From the NCBI RefSeq assembly GCF_022601715.1, contig NZ_JAKVIM010000010.1:1-64000 (forward strand): a stretch of 64,000 nucleotides of DNA, in the 5' to 3' direction. Source of the DNA: Acinetobacter zhairuonensis (GTDB lineage: Bacteria; Pseudomonadota; Gammaproteobacteria; Pseudomonadales; Moraxellaceae). Position numbers and translations under genes: made by a program. The notes below the pieces were generated by a model. The model did no database searches and was not told the DNA's origin. It saw nothing but the letters and a program-made list of their open reading frames with translations. This document shows positions 46,821-56,375 of this stretch, in pieces; positions within the stretch are counted from its first letter, which is position 1, and the number at the start of each line of letters is the position of its first letter.

Positions 46821-46967
46821 ATTTAAGAGAAGCATATTTTCTCTGGATTCTTCTAACTGTTAGCCAGTTCTTTAGATTTTCATACAGAGTTGCTGAATTC
46901 GTTTAGTCTTCTTCAGTAAACTTTGTTACCATCCCTGTTTTCTACGTTATATAATTTTTGACTGCAT

Positions 46968-48050
46968 ATGACTTCATCTTATCAGCAACAACTTGATGCC
47001 AAAGTTGAACGTATTTCTGCGCAATTTGCCGAATTCAATCCCCCATCTCTTGCGGTGTTCGCATCACCAGAACAACATTTTCGTATGCGTGCAGAATTTC
47101 GTATTTGGCATACTGATGACGATATGTTCTATGCCATGTTCGAACGCAATGAACAACAACAAAAACAAGTGATTCGTATTGATGAGTTCCCTATTGCTGA
47201 TGCCAGCATTAATCAACTCATGCCTGTACTCTTGGCCGAACTGAAAAGTGACGAAGCTTTATCGAAACGCTTATTTGAAGTGCATTTCTTAGCAACGCTA
47301 AAAGGTGAAGTGCTGGTTTCACTGATTTATCGCTGCCCACTTGACGAACAATGGCAAACATTAGCTAAACACCTGGCTGAAAAACTCAAAATTAAAATTA
47401 TTGGTCGTAGCCGTGGTCAAAAAGTTGTGCTGTCTGATGAATTTGTGGTTGAAGAACTCCAAGTTTTTGAGCGCAAATATCAATATAAACAAATTGAAAG
47501 CAGCTTTACCCAGCCAAATGCTCAAGTCTGCCAAAAGATGCTGGAATGGGCATGTGATGCAGCTGAGCAATCTTCTAAAGACTTATTAGAACTTTATTGC
47601 GGCAATGGTAACTTTACCTTGCCACTATCTACGCGTTTCAATCGCGTATTGGCGACAGAATTAGCGAAATCTTCTGTCTATGCAGCGCAATGGAATATCG
47701 AACAAAATCATATTGATAATATTCAAGTGGCTCGACTTTCAGCAGAAGAGTTTACTCAAGCCTATAATGGCGAACGAGAATTTAGACGCTTACAAGAAGC
47801 ACAGATTGAAATCAGCAGTTATGATTTTGATACCGTATTTGTCGACCCACCACGTGCGGGTATTGATGATGAAACACTGAAACTATTACAACGCTTTGAA
47901 CGCATCATCTATATTTCATGTAATCCAGATACCTTACATGATAATTTGAAGCTGCTTACGCAAACCCATAAAGTCACTCGTTTTGCCTTGTTCGATCAAT
48001 TCCCATATACCCATCATGTTGAATCTGGTGTGTTACTGGAAAAATTGTAA
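46968..48050 (+). CDS. trmA: tRNA (uracil-54-C5)-methyltransferase TrmA
   Basis: 360 residues. Makes T54 (ribothymidine) in tRNA using [23 protein letters not shown], the SAM motif [23 protein letters not shown] and the catalytic cysteine in [12 protein letters not shown] are all present. It is the correct length for TrmA (TrmA lacks the TRAM domain of RumA). Start at 46968 is standard. Confidence 0.96.
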   Translation: MTSSYQQQLDAKVERISAQFAEFNPPSLAVFASPEQHFRMRAEFRIWHTDDDMFYAMFERNEQQQKQVIRIDEFPIADASINQLMPVLLAELKSDEALSKRLFEVHFLATLKGEVLVSLIYRCPLDEQWQTLAKHLAEKLKIKIIGRSRGQKVVLSDEFVVEELQVFERKYQYKQIESSFTQPNAQVCQKMLEWACDAAEQSSKDLLELYCGNGNFTLPLSTRFNRVLATELAKSSVYAAQWNIEQNHIDNIQVARLSAEEFTQAYNGEREFRRLQEAQIEISSYDFDTVFVDPPRAGIDDETLKLLQRFERIIYISCNPDTLHDNLKLLTQTHKVTRFALFDQFPYTHHVESGVLLEKL

Positions 48051-48074
48051 GATTTATTTAATCGTTTGAAATTT

Positions 48075-48116
48075 ATCCTCAAGCTATTTAAAACAATAAC
48101 TTGAGGATTTTTATTT
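48075..48116 (+). terminator. Intrinsic terminator of trmA
   Basis: ATCCTCAAG / CTTGAGGAT with a loop, followed by TTTTTATTT. Confidence 0.88.
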
Positions 48117-48289
48117 AAAATAAAGCATTTAATTTCACCTCAATTTCATCCTTGTCATAAATCCGTTAATTTAGCCCTTTATGATTGAAATTTTGCGTGT
48201 TTAACTGCTGCTTTTATCACTCATGATGTCTTGCATTATTCACAGAATTGGCTATATTTCGTTCTATGTTATTCATGAATGAAGGCTCT

Positions 48290-48517
48290 ATGAGTTTTTG
48301 GCAAAAATTGTTTGCTGCACCGCAGCAGTTGAATGAGCATAAAAATCAAATCGCGTGTGTCGAGAACGATTGCTCATGCAAAACAGATGAACAACTGTTA
48401 AAGGCTCTTGCTCAAGCCACAGATGACGATGTCATTATTGGTATTAAACGTGTTTTAGCCTCTCGAGGTTACAGCCGCAAAGAGCTGAACGAAATCACCC
48501 GCTCACCATTACAGTGA
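48290..48517 (+). CDS. Small cytosolic protein, unknown function
   Basis: 75 residues from the ATG at 48290 (upstream in-frame TTG at 48248 is not favoured: GAAGG lies just before 48290). It starts MSFWQKLFAAPQQL and has the cysteine-containing CVENDCSCKTDEQLLKALAQATDDD and IIGIKRVLASRGYSRKEL. The last part is reminiscent of a small helical bundle. No family is recognised. Its position between trmA and the glycosidase gives no clue. Confidence 0.65.
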   Translation: MSFWQKLFAAPQQLNEHKNQIACVENDCSCKTDEQLLKALAQATDDDVIIGIKRVLASRGYSRKELNEITRSPLQ

Positions 48518-48583
48518 TGCAGATTTCGACTTTAAGAAGCATTGGGATGACCAGTGCTTTTTTATTGTCCATCATTTTTGTTC

Positions 48584-49342
48584 TTAATCACAACTCTGAT
48601 CTTCTATATACGCCAGCATCGGTCCAAAAGGACTACTCTGAGTATTTATAGCCTGCTCCGCCAGATAAACAGCAGAAATCGAGCCATCCAAATATAAAGC
48701 CTGTTCTACGCCTAAATCCGCCTGCATAAAACTTGCCAAGGTATAAAAGTTTACCGCTTGCTCAGTAATGACAAAAAATAGCACCTGATCTTTTATTCCC
48801 ACGGCGTTACGTATTTTTTGTGATCTACTTTCTGCCATGAAAATGGGATTTATTTTCCGATTGGACACTAACATTGGTCCAGACTGAGTTGCATAATCCG
48901 CTTTGAATTTGCGTTTCGCATATTGAGAAGTGCTTAAAATGACTGCCTGTTTAGCATTCCAAACCAATACCCCATTCGGTTGTAAATAGAAATTTCCCCA
49001 ACCACGATGTCGATTCAATGGAAATAGCTTTTTTCTCTTTTCAATATATAAGCCTACAGGATGGTAAGTGTAGTGAAACATACCCGCATTCATTGCAAAT
49101 GCCATCTGCTCACAAGCTTTTAATTGAGGCGGGATTTGGCTGAAATAATTCAGAGCTGCTTGATTCCCTTGCTTGTTTAGCAATAAACGAAGCTTGGTTA
49201 AATCATAAACCTCGACTACGGTGTACTTCAGATCATGATACTGCCGTGTATAGCTTGTGACTTGAGCCAATAAATGCACGGACATTAGGCTACCTATCAG
49301 TATAAAGATCAGTTGTAGCACTCGCCTTAATCTTCTATCCAT
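48584..49342 (-). CDS. Phosphodiester glycosidase (NAGPA/DUF2233) family protein
   Basis: 252 residues with an N-terminal signal/anchor (about 8-26). The core has MNAGMFHYTYHPVGLYIEKRKK, YATQSGPMLV, FFVITEQAVNFYTLASFM and LYLDGSIS, the family landmarks. Family members remove GlcNAc from phosphodiesters; in bacteria the role is mostly unknown but is thought to be in cell-envelope glycan processing. The DGSIS motif differs from the DGGGS of many members. Predicted periplasmic. Confidence 0.85.
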   Translation of the reverse strand: MDRRLRRVLQLIFILIGSLMSVHLLAQVTSYTRQYHDLKYTVVEVYDLTKLRLLLNKQGNQAALNYFSQIPPQLKACEQMAFAMNAGMFHYTYHPVGLYIEKRKKLFPLNRHRGWGNFYLQPNGVLVWNAKQAVILSTSQYAKRKFKADYATQSGPMLVSNRKINPIFMAESRSQKIRNAVGIKDQVLFFVITEQAVNFYTLASFMQADLGVEQALYLDGSISAVYLAEQAINTQSSPFGPMLAYIEDQSCD

Positions 49343-49482
49343 GTGAATTACTATACGTTAATCACTTATCTCCTATTTTATTGCTTTTTGTAGCATTCGC
49401 ACGCAACTACTCGTCTATCTCCATAATTTTGCGAATACTACATGCTACTATAGGCCTGTAGTTTTATTCCTTTAGCATAGCA

Positions 49483-50019
49483 ATGCCACTTCAGAAAAAA
49501 CGATTTCCGGTTGGAGCACATCTAGTTGTAAAACACTTCGCCTACTCTCATCATGGGATATATATCGGGCGTGGTCGTGTGATCCATTATTCAGGCTTTG
49601 CCCACCTCTTTAAAAAAAGACCGATAGAGATCACGACGCTAAATGAATTCTGCCATGGCAAAAAAATTGATGTGGTTGAATATCAACATCCCAAATATTC
49701 TGGACCTAAAGTCGTACGCCGTATGCGTTCACGCATGAAAGAAAACAACTATCATTTGATTATTAACAATTGTGAACATCTGTGTACTTGGGCAATTACA
49801 GGCATAGAAAGTAGCCCACAAGTAGTACGCATGATGAACCGCTTAACTACCATTGGCTATGTCAGCTCAATTATGAGTTATATGAATGGAATGTTGCTCA
49901 CCATTACCACCACCTGCTTTGCACTCGCCCTGTATATCAAAAAGAAATTACGCGATAAGGCTAAAATGCAGAGACAAACCTATTTGTTCTTCAAAGATCA
50001 GGAACATAAAAATCGTTAA
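49483..50019 (+). CDS. LRAT-like (NlpC/P60 superfamily) protein
   Basis: 178 residues. Core motifs: HHGIYIGRGRVIHYSGF (first histidine) and NNCEHLCTWAITG (active-site cysteine), which are the LRAT-type catalytic elements. A C-terminal transmembrane helix (about 136-156) anchors it to a membrane. LRAT-family enzymes transfer acyl groups through a thioester. In bacteria the roles are largely unknown. No signal peptide precedes the domain, so the catalytic part is likely cytosolic. Confidence 0.82.
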   Translation: MPLQKKRFPVGAHLVVKHFAYSHHGIYIGRGRVIHYSGFAHLFKKRPIEITTLNEFCHGKKIDVVEYQHPKYSGPKVVRRMRSRMKENNYHLIINNCEHLCTWAITGIESSPQVVRMMNRLTTIGYVSSIMSYMNGMLLTITTTCFALALYIKKKLRDKAKMQRQTYLFFKDQEHKNR

Positions 50020-50116
50020 GTTAGTGCACTATAGATTTCTATTTTGCTGATTTCTAACCCTCCATAATATTCGATCGCATTTTTAAATATTTTTTTCAAG
50101 AAACAGTAGAGATTAA

Positions 50117-50149
50117 AAAAGCCCCTCAACTTAGCGTTCAGGGGCTTTT
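50117..50149 (-). terminator. Intrinsic terminator of glnS
   Basis: AAAAGCCCCT / AGGGGCTTTT with a 13-base loop and a T tract on the minus strand, just past the glnS stop. Confidence 0.9.
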
Positions 50150-50167
50150 ATATTTCAAATCAGGTTT

Positions 50168-51892
50168 TTATTTGCCTGGTTTAAAACTGTCTTTTAAATC
50201 TAAAATACGGTTAAACACAGGTTTCTCTGTCGTATGATCATAACGATCTGCCACAAAATAACCTTCACGTTCAAATTGGAAACGTTGTTCAGGTTCTGCT
50301 TGCGCCAAAGCCGGTTCAATCACGGCTTGCACAACCTGCAAAGAGTCTGGATTTAAATTCGCTAAGAAATCATCGGTTGCATCAGGTGCAGCTTCAGTAA
50401 ATAAACGGTCATAGATACGCACTTCCGCAGGAATACCTTTACTTGCAGACACCCAATGAATCACGCCTTTCACTTTACGACCTTCAGGGTTTTTACCTAA
50501 AGTTTCTGGATCGATCGAACATTTCAGCTCAACCACTTCACCGTTTTCATCCTTAATGATTTCATCACACTTGATCACATAAGCATGACGTAAACGCACT
50601 TCACCTTCTGGTACTAAACGCTTGAAGCCTTTTGGCGGGATTTCTTCAAAATCTTTACGGTCAATATAGATTTCAGACGTTAACGGAATAACACGCTCAC
50701 CCATATCTACGTTTGGATGACGCGCATGCACCAAGTCCAATGCTTCTGGTAAGTTAGTTAAAGTCACTTTCAGTGGATTCAAGACAGCCATACCACGACC
50801 AGCCGCATTTTCAAGCGATTGACGGATACAGAACTCAAGCATTGCGACATCAACAATACCATCAGTCTTAGACACGCCCACACGCTTACAGAAATCGCGC
50901 AAACCTTCAGGTGTAAAACCACGACGGCGCATACCTACAACCGTTGGCATACGTGGGTCATCCCATCCATTGACAAAACCACCTTCAACCAATTTACGTA
51001 ATTTACGTTTTGAAGTAATGGTGTAGTCAATATTTAAACGACTAGATTCGTACTGACGCGGAACAGCTACCGAATGAACTTTCTCAATCACCCAATCATA
51101 GAATGGACGGTGATCTTGGAATTCCAAAGTACATAATGAGTGCGTAATGCCTTCAATTGCATCAGACAATGGATGAGCATAGTCATACATTGGATACATT
51201 TTCCACTTGTCACCTGTTTGATGGTGTTCAGAATGTAAAACACGGTAAAGAATTGGATCACGCATGTGTACATTTGGAGACGCCATGTCAATTTTGGCAC
51301 GCAACACCGCTTCGCCTTCTTTGGTTTCACCATTACGCATTTTTTCAAAGCGTTCTAGGTTTTCAGCAACAGTGGCATCACGGTAAGGTGAGTTTTTCCC
51401 CGGTTCAACAAAGTTACCACGGTTTAATTTAATTTCTTCTGGTGACTGCAAATCGACATAAGCATCACCTTGTTCAATCAACTGTACTGCCCATGCATAC
51501 AATTGGTCGAAATAGCCTGATGCATAACGTGGTTCATCTTTCCAGTTAAAGCCTAACCATTTCACATCGTTAGCAATACCATCTACATATTCTTGCTCTT
51601 CGGCATCTGGGTTGGTATCGTCAAAACGCAGATTACAATAACCATCAAATTCTTCTGCAACACCAAAATTCAAGCAAATTGCTTTGACATGGCCAATATG
51701 TAAATAACCATTCGGCTCTGGCGGGAAACGCGTTACTACCGTTTGCGTACGTCCTGATGCTAAATCATCCGTAATGACTTGTCGTACAAAATCCAAGCCA
51801 GGCTGTTGTTCTTGCTGCGCAGCATCGACAGAGGCATGATTACTTGGTGTCGGGTTATTCGGCAGAGATGCAACAACATCATTTGGCTTCAT
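50168..51892 (-). CDS. glnS: Glutaminyl-tRNA synthetase
   Basis: 574 residues, class I. A poorly conserved N-terminal extension of about 30 residues is followed by [18 protein letters not shown] (HIGH at 65-68), the KMSKS-like loop TSKRKLRKL, and the two beta-barrel anticodon domains. It charges tRNA-Gln directly, so this organism has a GlnRS (Gln-tRNA formation via amidotransferase is not needed). The gene is divergent from ppiB. Confidence 0.96.
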   Translation of the reverse strand: MKPNDVVASLPNNPTPSNHASVDAAQQEQQPGLDFVRQVITDDLASGRTQTVVTRFPPEPNGYLHIGHVKAICLNFGVAEEFDGYCNLRFDDTNPDAEEQEYVDGIANDVKWLGFNWKDEPRYASGYFDQLYAWAVQLIEQGDAYVDLQSPEEIKLNRGNFVEPGKNSPYRDATVAENLERFEKMRNGETKEGEAVLRAKIDMASPNVHMRDPILYRVLHSEHHQTGDKWKMYPMYDYAHPLSDAIEGITHSLCTLEFQDHRPFYDWVIEKVHSVAVPRQYESSRLNIDYTITSKRKLRKLVEGGFVNGWDDPRMPTVVGMRRRGFTPEGLRDFCKRVGVSKTDGIVDVAMLEFCIRQSLENAAGRGMAVLNPLKVTLTNLPEALDLVHARHPNVDMGERVIPLTSEIYIDRKDFEEIPPKGFKRLVPEGEVRLRHAYVIKCDEIIKDENGEVVELKCSIDPETLGKNPEGRKVKGVIHWVSASKGIPAEVRIYDRLFTEAAPDATDDFLANLNPDSLQVVQAVIEPALAQAEPEQRFQFEREGYFVADRYDHTTEKPVFNRILDLKDSFKPGK

Positions 51893-52059
51893 AGTAGATA
51901 GATCACTTCTAAAAATAAAAAACAGGATATTTTAAACGCAATTTCAGTATTTTTAACAAAGAAATGTACGTTTTTACTTGCCTTGTAGTTTACAGTTTGC
52001 TTATGCTTCTCTCAACCAAAAACCCATGGCTTTTATGTCCATGTTAAGGAGATTACACA

Positions 52060-52569
52060 ATGAGTTTTCCTCAAGTCGAATTAAACACCAATAAAGGTCG
52101 TATTGTTCTTGAGCTTAACGCTGAAAAAGCACCTAAAACAGTTGCTAACTTTTTAGAATATGTTCGTGACGGTTTCTATGATGGCGTAATTTTCCACCGC
52201 GTGATTGATGGCTTCATGATCCAAGGCGGCGGCATGGATGAAAACTTCAAAGAAAAAGCAACTCGTGACTCAATTGAGAACGAAGCAGACAACGGTTTAA
52301 GCAACGATGTGGGTACCATCGCAATGGCGCGTACTCAAGCTCCACACTCTGCATCTGCACAATTCTTCATTAACGTGAAAAACAACTCTTTCCTTAACCA
52401 CACTGGTAAAACAGCACAAGGTTGGGGCTATGCAGTATTTGGTAAAGTATCTGAAGGTATGGATGTTGTAGAAGCAATTAAAGGCGTTCGTACTGGTAAC
52501 CGTGGTTACCACGCTGACGTTCCTTTAGAAAATGTTGTCATTGAATCTGCAAAAATCATTTCTGAGTAA
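52060..52569 (+). CDS. ppiB: Cyclophilin-type peptidyl-prolyl isomerase PpiB
   Basis: 169 residues with no signal peptide, so cytosolic PpiB type. [52 protein letters not shown], and [22 protein letters not shown] are canonical. Followed after two bases by a palindromic repeat element and then lpxH. Confidence 0.95.
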   Translation: MSFPQVELNTNKGRIVLELNAEKAPKTVANFLEYVRDGFYDGVIFHRVIDGFMIQGGGMDENFKEKATRDSIENEADNGLSNDVGTIAMARTQAPHSASAQFFINVKNNSFLNHTGKTAQGWGYAVFGKVSEGMDVVEAIKGVRTGNRGYHADVPLENVVIESAKIISE

Positions 52570-52570
52570 T

Positions 52571-52638
52571 AATCCCTCCTAGCCTCTCTTTACAAAGGGA
52601 GGAAAGTCCCTCTTTTAAAAGAGGGATTTAGGGAGATT
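52571..52638. repeat. Palindromic REP-like element between ppiB and lpxH
   Basis: A 68-base stretch built from nested inverted repeats: CCTCTCTTT / AAAGGGAGG (52583-52602, one mismatch), a 20-base perfect palindrome centred on TTTTAAAA (52607-52626), and outer AATCCCTCC / GGGAGATT arms. No ORF. Similar CCTCCC/GGGAGG palindromes are common in Acinetobacter intergenic DNA (from memory). It could stabilise ppiB RNA or decouple lpxH. Confidence 0.65.
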
Positions 52639-52654
52639 AAAAAAGGATACAAGC

Positions 52655-53374
52655 GTGACCTATCTGTTTATATCAGATTTACATTTGTCACCCGATCACC
52701 CTCGACTTGTTCGAGGGTTTTTCGCATTGCTGAATGAATATCAACACCAGCACACTCAGCTCTATATTTTAGGTGATTGGTTTAATGCCTGGATTGGCGA
52801 TGACTACACTGCACCTTGGCTCGATGAAATTGTTTCTGCATTACAACAGTTCCACAATTCTGGAAATCAGGTCTATTTTCAGGTCGGTAATCGTGATTTT
52901 GCCTTAGGTCAAAAATTTCTAGATCAATTTCATGGCATTTTACTGCCTGATGACTATGTCCTAAACATCAATCAACACAAGTTCCGCCTAGAACATGGGG
53001 ATGCGCTTTGTACCGATGATGTTGGCTATCAACGCTTTAAAAAGATTATTCGTAATCCACTCATCCTTGGGTTCTTGCGTAAAACCCCCTTAAGTTTCCG
53101 CACCAAGCTCGCCAACGGTTTCCGTAAAAAAAGTCACGCTGCGCAGCAGTTTAAAAGCTATGAAGTAATGGATGTGAACCAGCATGCTGTCGAGCAAGCA
53201 CTGGTAGATGTCGATATCTTGATTCATGGGCACACCCATCGCGCAGCCATTCATGAGCTACATGGAAAAAAACGTATTGTCTTGGGCGATTGGAAAGAAG
53301 ACTCAGCTCAAATCTTGGTTATTGATCCGATACAACCCAATTTGAAATTGAAGTTAAGTACCTTTGACTATTAA
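52655..53374 (+). CDS. lpxH: UDP-2,3-diacylglucosamine diphosphatase LpxH
   Basis: 239 residues from a GTG start. Calcineurin-like metallophosphatase that makes lipid X in lipid A synthesis. The metal-binding motifs SDLHLSPD, GDWFNAWIGDD, VGNRDF and HGHTHRAAIHE are intact. An AAAGGA lies before the GTG. Confidence 0.95.
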   Translation: MTYLFISDLHLSPDHPRLVRGFFALLNEYQHQHTQLYILGDWFNAWIGDDYTAPWLDEIVSALQQFHNSGNQVYFQVGNRDFALGQKFLDQFHGILLPDDYVLNINQHKFRLEHGDALCTDDVGYQRFKKIIRNPLILGFLRKTPLSFRTKLANGFRKKSHAAQQFKSYEVMDVNQHAVEQALVDVDILIHGHTHRAAIHELHGKKRIVLGDWKEDSAQILVIDPIQPNLKLKLSTFDY

Positions 53375-53376
53375 AT

Positions 53377-53403
53377 ATCTAAACTTCCATATTTAGATTT
53401 TTT
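53377..53403 (+). terminator. Weak terminator of lpxH
   Basis: ATCTAAA / TTTAGAT stem with an eight-base loop and a T6 tail right after the lpxH stop. Confidence 0.65.
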
Positions 53404-53435
53404 CATCATTAATGCTTTTTAACATCTGTTCCGAA

Positions 53436-54233
53436 TTAATAACCACCCTGAATCTGCACGGTTTTACTTCCCTGCTTGTACTTAGACAATAAGCTTCTTA
53501 AGCCATTCATTAACACGCTGGTATCCACGCCCACGGCAACAAACTCGGTTCCTAACTCAACATACTTTTGTGTGACTTCATCTGTAGTCGATAGAATACC
53601 TGCTGCTTTTCCTGCTGCACGTATTTTCTTTATGGCTGTAATCACGGCTTTTTGCACTTCTGGATGATTCGGATCGCCTTGATAGCCCATGGTTGCTGAT
53701 AAATCGACAGCTCCAATAAAAACCCCATCAATACCTTCAATTTGCAGTATTTCATCCAAATTTGTTAAGCCTTGAACTGACTCAATTTGAATTAATAAGC
53801 AAATCTGCTTATGCGCTTGCGCATAATAGTCGGGAATGCTGTTCCAACGCGTTGCACGCGCCAATGCAGCACCTACGCCACGGATTCCCTCTGGTGGATA
53901 ACGCACCGCTTTCACCATGAGTGTTGCCTGCTCTACCGTTTCAACCATTGGAATTAATAAGGTTTGCGCACCAATATCTAACAATTGCTTGATTAATTGC
54001 ACGCTACCTATAGGCGGACGCACTACTGCTTGTGAAGGATAGGCAGACATACTTTGCAGTTGAAGCAATGTGGTTCTTAAATCGCTCGGGGCATGTTCGC
54101 CATCAATCAACAACCAGTCATAACCTGCATTTGCCACGATTTCGGTGGCATAAGCATCTGCCAAACCCACCCAGAGACCAATTTGCTGCTGGGTTTTCAA
54201 TTTTTGCTTAAAATGATTGGTTGTATTGCTCAT
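53436..54233 (-). CDS. HpcH/HpaI family aldolase
   Basis: 265 residues, class II metal-dependent aldolase (HpaI / RhmA / GarL group). The conserved segments WLLIDGEHAPSDL, YPPEGIRGVGAALARATRW, LIQIESVQGL (metal glutamate) and GVFIGAVDLSATMGYQGDPNHPEV are present. It cleaves 4-hydroxy-2-oxo acids such as HKHD to pyruvate and an aldehyde. No aromatic-degradation operon is nearby, so the substrate is uncertain. Confidence 0.88.
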   Translation of the reverse strand: MSNTTNHFKQKLKTQQQIGLWVGLADAYATEIVANAGYDWLLIDGEHAPSDLRTTLLQLQSMSAYPSQAVVRPPIGSVQLIKQLLDIGAQTLLIPMVETVEQATLMVKAVRYPPEGIRGVGAALARATRWNSIPDYYAQAHKQICLLIQIESVQGLTNLDEILQIEGIDGVFIGAVDLSATMGYQGDPNHPEVQKAVITAIKKIRAAGKAAGILSTTDEVTQKYVELGTEFVAVGVDTSVLMNGLRSLLSKYKQGSKTVQIQGGY

Positions 54234-54475
54234 TGCTAAAGGTATTTCAACTGCATCGCTTACATGCAGTAAACTCTTATTAGCAATGAAAGACCAATAT
54301 TGATTTTCGATCTTATGATCGTATTCAACACTTAATCCCGCATTAGCTCCTTCTTATCTGATAATAGAACAAGCTTTGATAGAACAGATATGAACGATGC
54401 TTGAATCTGCCCCATGAAACGATTAATGTGAATATTCCGCTAAAAACAGCATTTCTTGAACTCGGAGTTATTTTC

Positions 54476-55129
54476 ATGGATCTTTTGAATATTTCAAAAA
54501 CTCGTTATACCACTAAGGCTTACGATCCTTCCAAGAAAATTCCACAAGAACAGTTTGAACGCTTACTGGAAATTTTACGTCTAACTCCTTCTTCTATTAA
54601 CATCCAGCCATGGCACTTTTTTATTGCCGATAACGATGCAGCCAAAGAACGCGTTGCTAAAGCCTTGGTTGGAAAATACGCCTACAATGCACCAAAGGTG
54701 TTAGATTCATCGCATACTATTTTGTTTTGCACAAAAGTCGATATTACAGAACAGCATTTAGATAATTTATTAAATCAGGATGATTTAAGTGGACGTTTTA
54801 AAGATGCCACTGCGAAACAAGGACAAAAAGACAGTCGTACCGGTTATGTCGATTATTACCGCAATGAAAAAGGTGATATCCAGCGCTGGGCAGAAAACCA
54901 AACCTTTATTGCCTTAGGTCAGATTTTACTTGCAGCAGGCATTGAAAATATTGATGCCACACCAATTGGCGGCTTTAATGAAGACTTATTAACTGAGGAA
55001 TTAGAGCTAGTGGAACAAGGGCTCGTTCCTTCCGTGCTGTTAACGCTAGGCTATCGCAGCGAAACTGATTTCAATGCCAAGCTGCCAAAGTCGCGCCTAA
55101 ACAAAGAACAGATTTTCACCAAGCTGTAA
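54476..55129 (+). CDS. NfsB-like NAD(P)H nitroreductase
   Basis: 217 residues from ATG 54476 (the frame is open to 54401, but CGGAG lies before 54476 and the length matches NfsB). Oxygen-insensitive nitroreductase family with FMN: SKTRYTTKAYDPSKKIP, LRLTPSSINIQPWHF, and GIENIDATPIGGFNED. It reduces nitroaromatics and quinones. Unlike the pair near 1.3-2.7 kb it belongs to the NfsB group. Terminator follows. Confidence 0.9.
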   Translation: MDLLNISKTRYTTKAYDPSKKIPQEQFERLLEILRLTPSSINIQPWHFFIADNDAAKERVAKALVGKYAYNAPKVLDSSHTILFCTKVDITEQHLDNLLNQDDLSGRFKDATAKQGQKDSRTGYVDYYRNEKGDIQRWAENQTFIALGQILLAAGIENIDATPIGGFNEDLLTEELELVEQGLVPSVLLTLGYRSETDFNAKLPKSRLNKEQIFTKL

Positions 55130-55148
55130 TGCTTTCATTTCAAAATAT

Positions 55149-55177
55149 AAGGGACAATTTATTTGTCCCTTTTTATA
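55149..55177 (+). terminator. Intrinsic terminator of the nitroreductase gene
   Basis: AAGGGACAA / TTGTCCCTT with a five-base loop and a T-rich tail. Confidence 0.9.
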
Positions 55178-55233
55178 TTCAGGTCTAAATTTTGCTTATT
55201 TAAATCTAAACTCAGTCTAAGCAGAGGTCGGTT

Positions 55234-55464
55234 ATGTCTATATTGCTACAGCTACCTATCAAATTTGAATGTAAGCACTGCCAACAGATTTACTTCCATA
55301 GCTATGCACAATCTGCATTACATCAGCCGCACTGCCCAGATTGCCAACATACAGGACTGTTAATGGGGATTGCTGACAAAACAGACTTACTACGCTATCC
55401 CATCTTATGGATAGGCAAAGTTATGAAACAGTCATGGCATAAGCTAAACAAAGCACACTCATAA
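55234..55464 (+). CDS. Zinc-ribbon-like miniprotein
   Basis: 76 residues with one zinc ribbon: FECKHCQQIYFHSYAQSALHQPHCPDCQHTGLL (CxxC near 12-15 and CPDC near 34-37). The rest is basic and amphipathic. It has a clear ribosome site (AGAGG) and a good start, but its last 44 bases overlap the end of the convergent transporter gene. Probably a real small gene; function unknown. Confidence 0.6.
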   Translation: MSILLQLPIKFECKHCQQIYFHSYAQSALHQPHCPDCQHTGLLMGIADKTDLLRYPILWIGKVMKQSWHKLNKAHS

Positions 55465-56287
55465 TCCCCAAACCCAAGCCTAGGCTGGTACTCGTCTTAA
55501 GCTTCTCTTTAAAGAAAAGCAGACCACTTAATACGCCCAACAACACCACCAGAATATTCATCCCTGCAAATACGATTGCAGGGGTATCTTTCAGCAGCAT
55601 ATGTGCTTTCACATACAATGCAATATTGGCAAAATTCAACAACCCTAGAACTAAACCAAACAATATTGTTGTTGCAGATCCAATTTGCTTTGTAGTGAGC
55701 ACGATATACATAAATGAAAATACGAAGGCACAAATAAACATTAAGTTCAGTGCAACAGCAAATTGTACGCCTAAACCAGTGGTGTATTTCAGCAGAATAT
55801 CAACCAAGGCATAACCCACCCACACACTTGTCAAATACAGCATGCCTGAAGAACTGAAACTGGTTTGGGTATGACTACTACGATGTGAGTAGATCATGCA
55901 TAGAACTGCTGCAATGCCTAAACCAATCCCGATGAGTTTGAGCGCACCAAAATGCTCATTAAAAATGAAATAGGCAGCACCCAGCGACAATACGACCGAG
56001 AGACGCTGTGCAACTTCAGTTTTAACAATGCCCGCACTTTGTAATGATTTAGACAAACAAAGGAATACACTCGGTAACAGCACCCCCAAACTGAGTATAA
56101 GCCACCATGGTGTATTGCTGGGGGAAATATGACTTAAATCAGGTTTGAACCAATAGAAACATAACAGACTGGCAATGGCGTAATTCCAGCAAATCATCTG
56201 CATCGGATTTAAACCTTTGGCTTTGCAGATTTTCAGTAAAATCGACACCAATACGCTGCAAACGGCTGCCGCAAGGATCAGTTCCAT
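55421..56287 (-). CDS. EamA/DMT family transporter
   Basis: 288 residues, about ten transmembrane helices in two five-helix repeats (EamA). Inner-membrane transporter of the drug/metabolite superfamily, related to RhaT/YdcZ-like exporters. Substrate unknown. Conserved features such as AAVCSVLVSILLKI, GLNFANI-like helices and C-terminal LGLGIMSVL are typical. Its downstream end overlaps the miniprotein gene. Confidence 0.85.
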   Translation of the reverse strand: MELILAAAVCSVLVSILLKICKAKGLNPMQMICWNYAIASLLCFYWFKPDLSHISPSNTPWWLILSLGVLLPSVFLCLSKSLQSAGIVKTEVAQRLSVVLSLGAAYFIFNEHFGALKLIGIGLGIAAVLCMIYSHRSSHTQTSFSSSGMLYLTSVWVGYALVDILLKYTTGLGVQFAVALNLMFICAFVFSFMYIVLTTKQIGSATTILFGLVLGLLNFANIALYVKAHMLLKDTPAIVFAGMNILVVLLGVLSGLLFFKEKLKTSTSLGLGLGIMSVLCLAYAMTVS

Positions 56288-56323
56288 TCAACACCTTCCC
56301 CATTCTATGATCAGTCACATAAA

Positions 56324-56350
56324 AAAGCCCACATAAACTATGCAGGCTTT
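56324..56350 (-). terminator. Intrinsic terminator of fba
   Basis: AAAGCC / GGCTTT outer stem with a partly paired interior, followed by T's on the minus strand. Confidence 0.8.
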
Positions 56351-56375
56351 AATTTATAAATAATTTGTGGAGCGA

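Noticed and set aside
55163..55363. 66-residue ORF starting before the zinc-ribbon gene
   Set aside because: Different frame from the zinc-ribbon protein, hydrophobic leader-like sequence without conserved features; the 55234 frame carries the cysteine motif.
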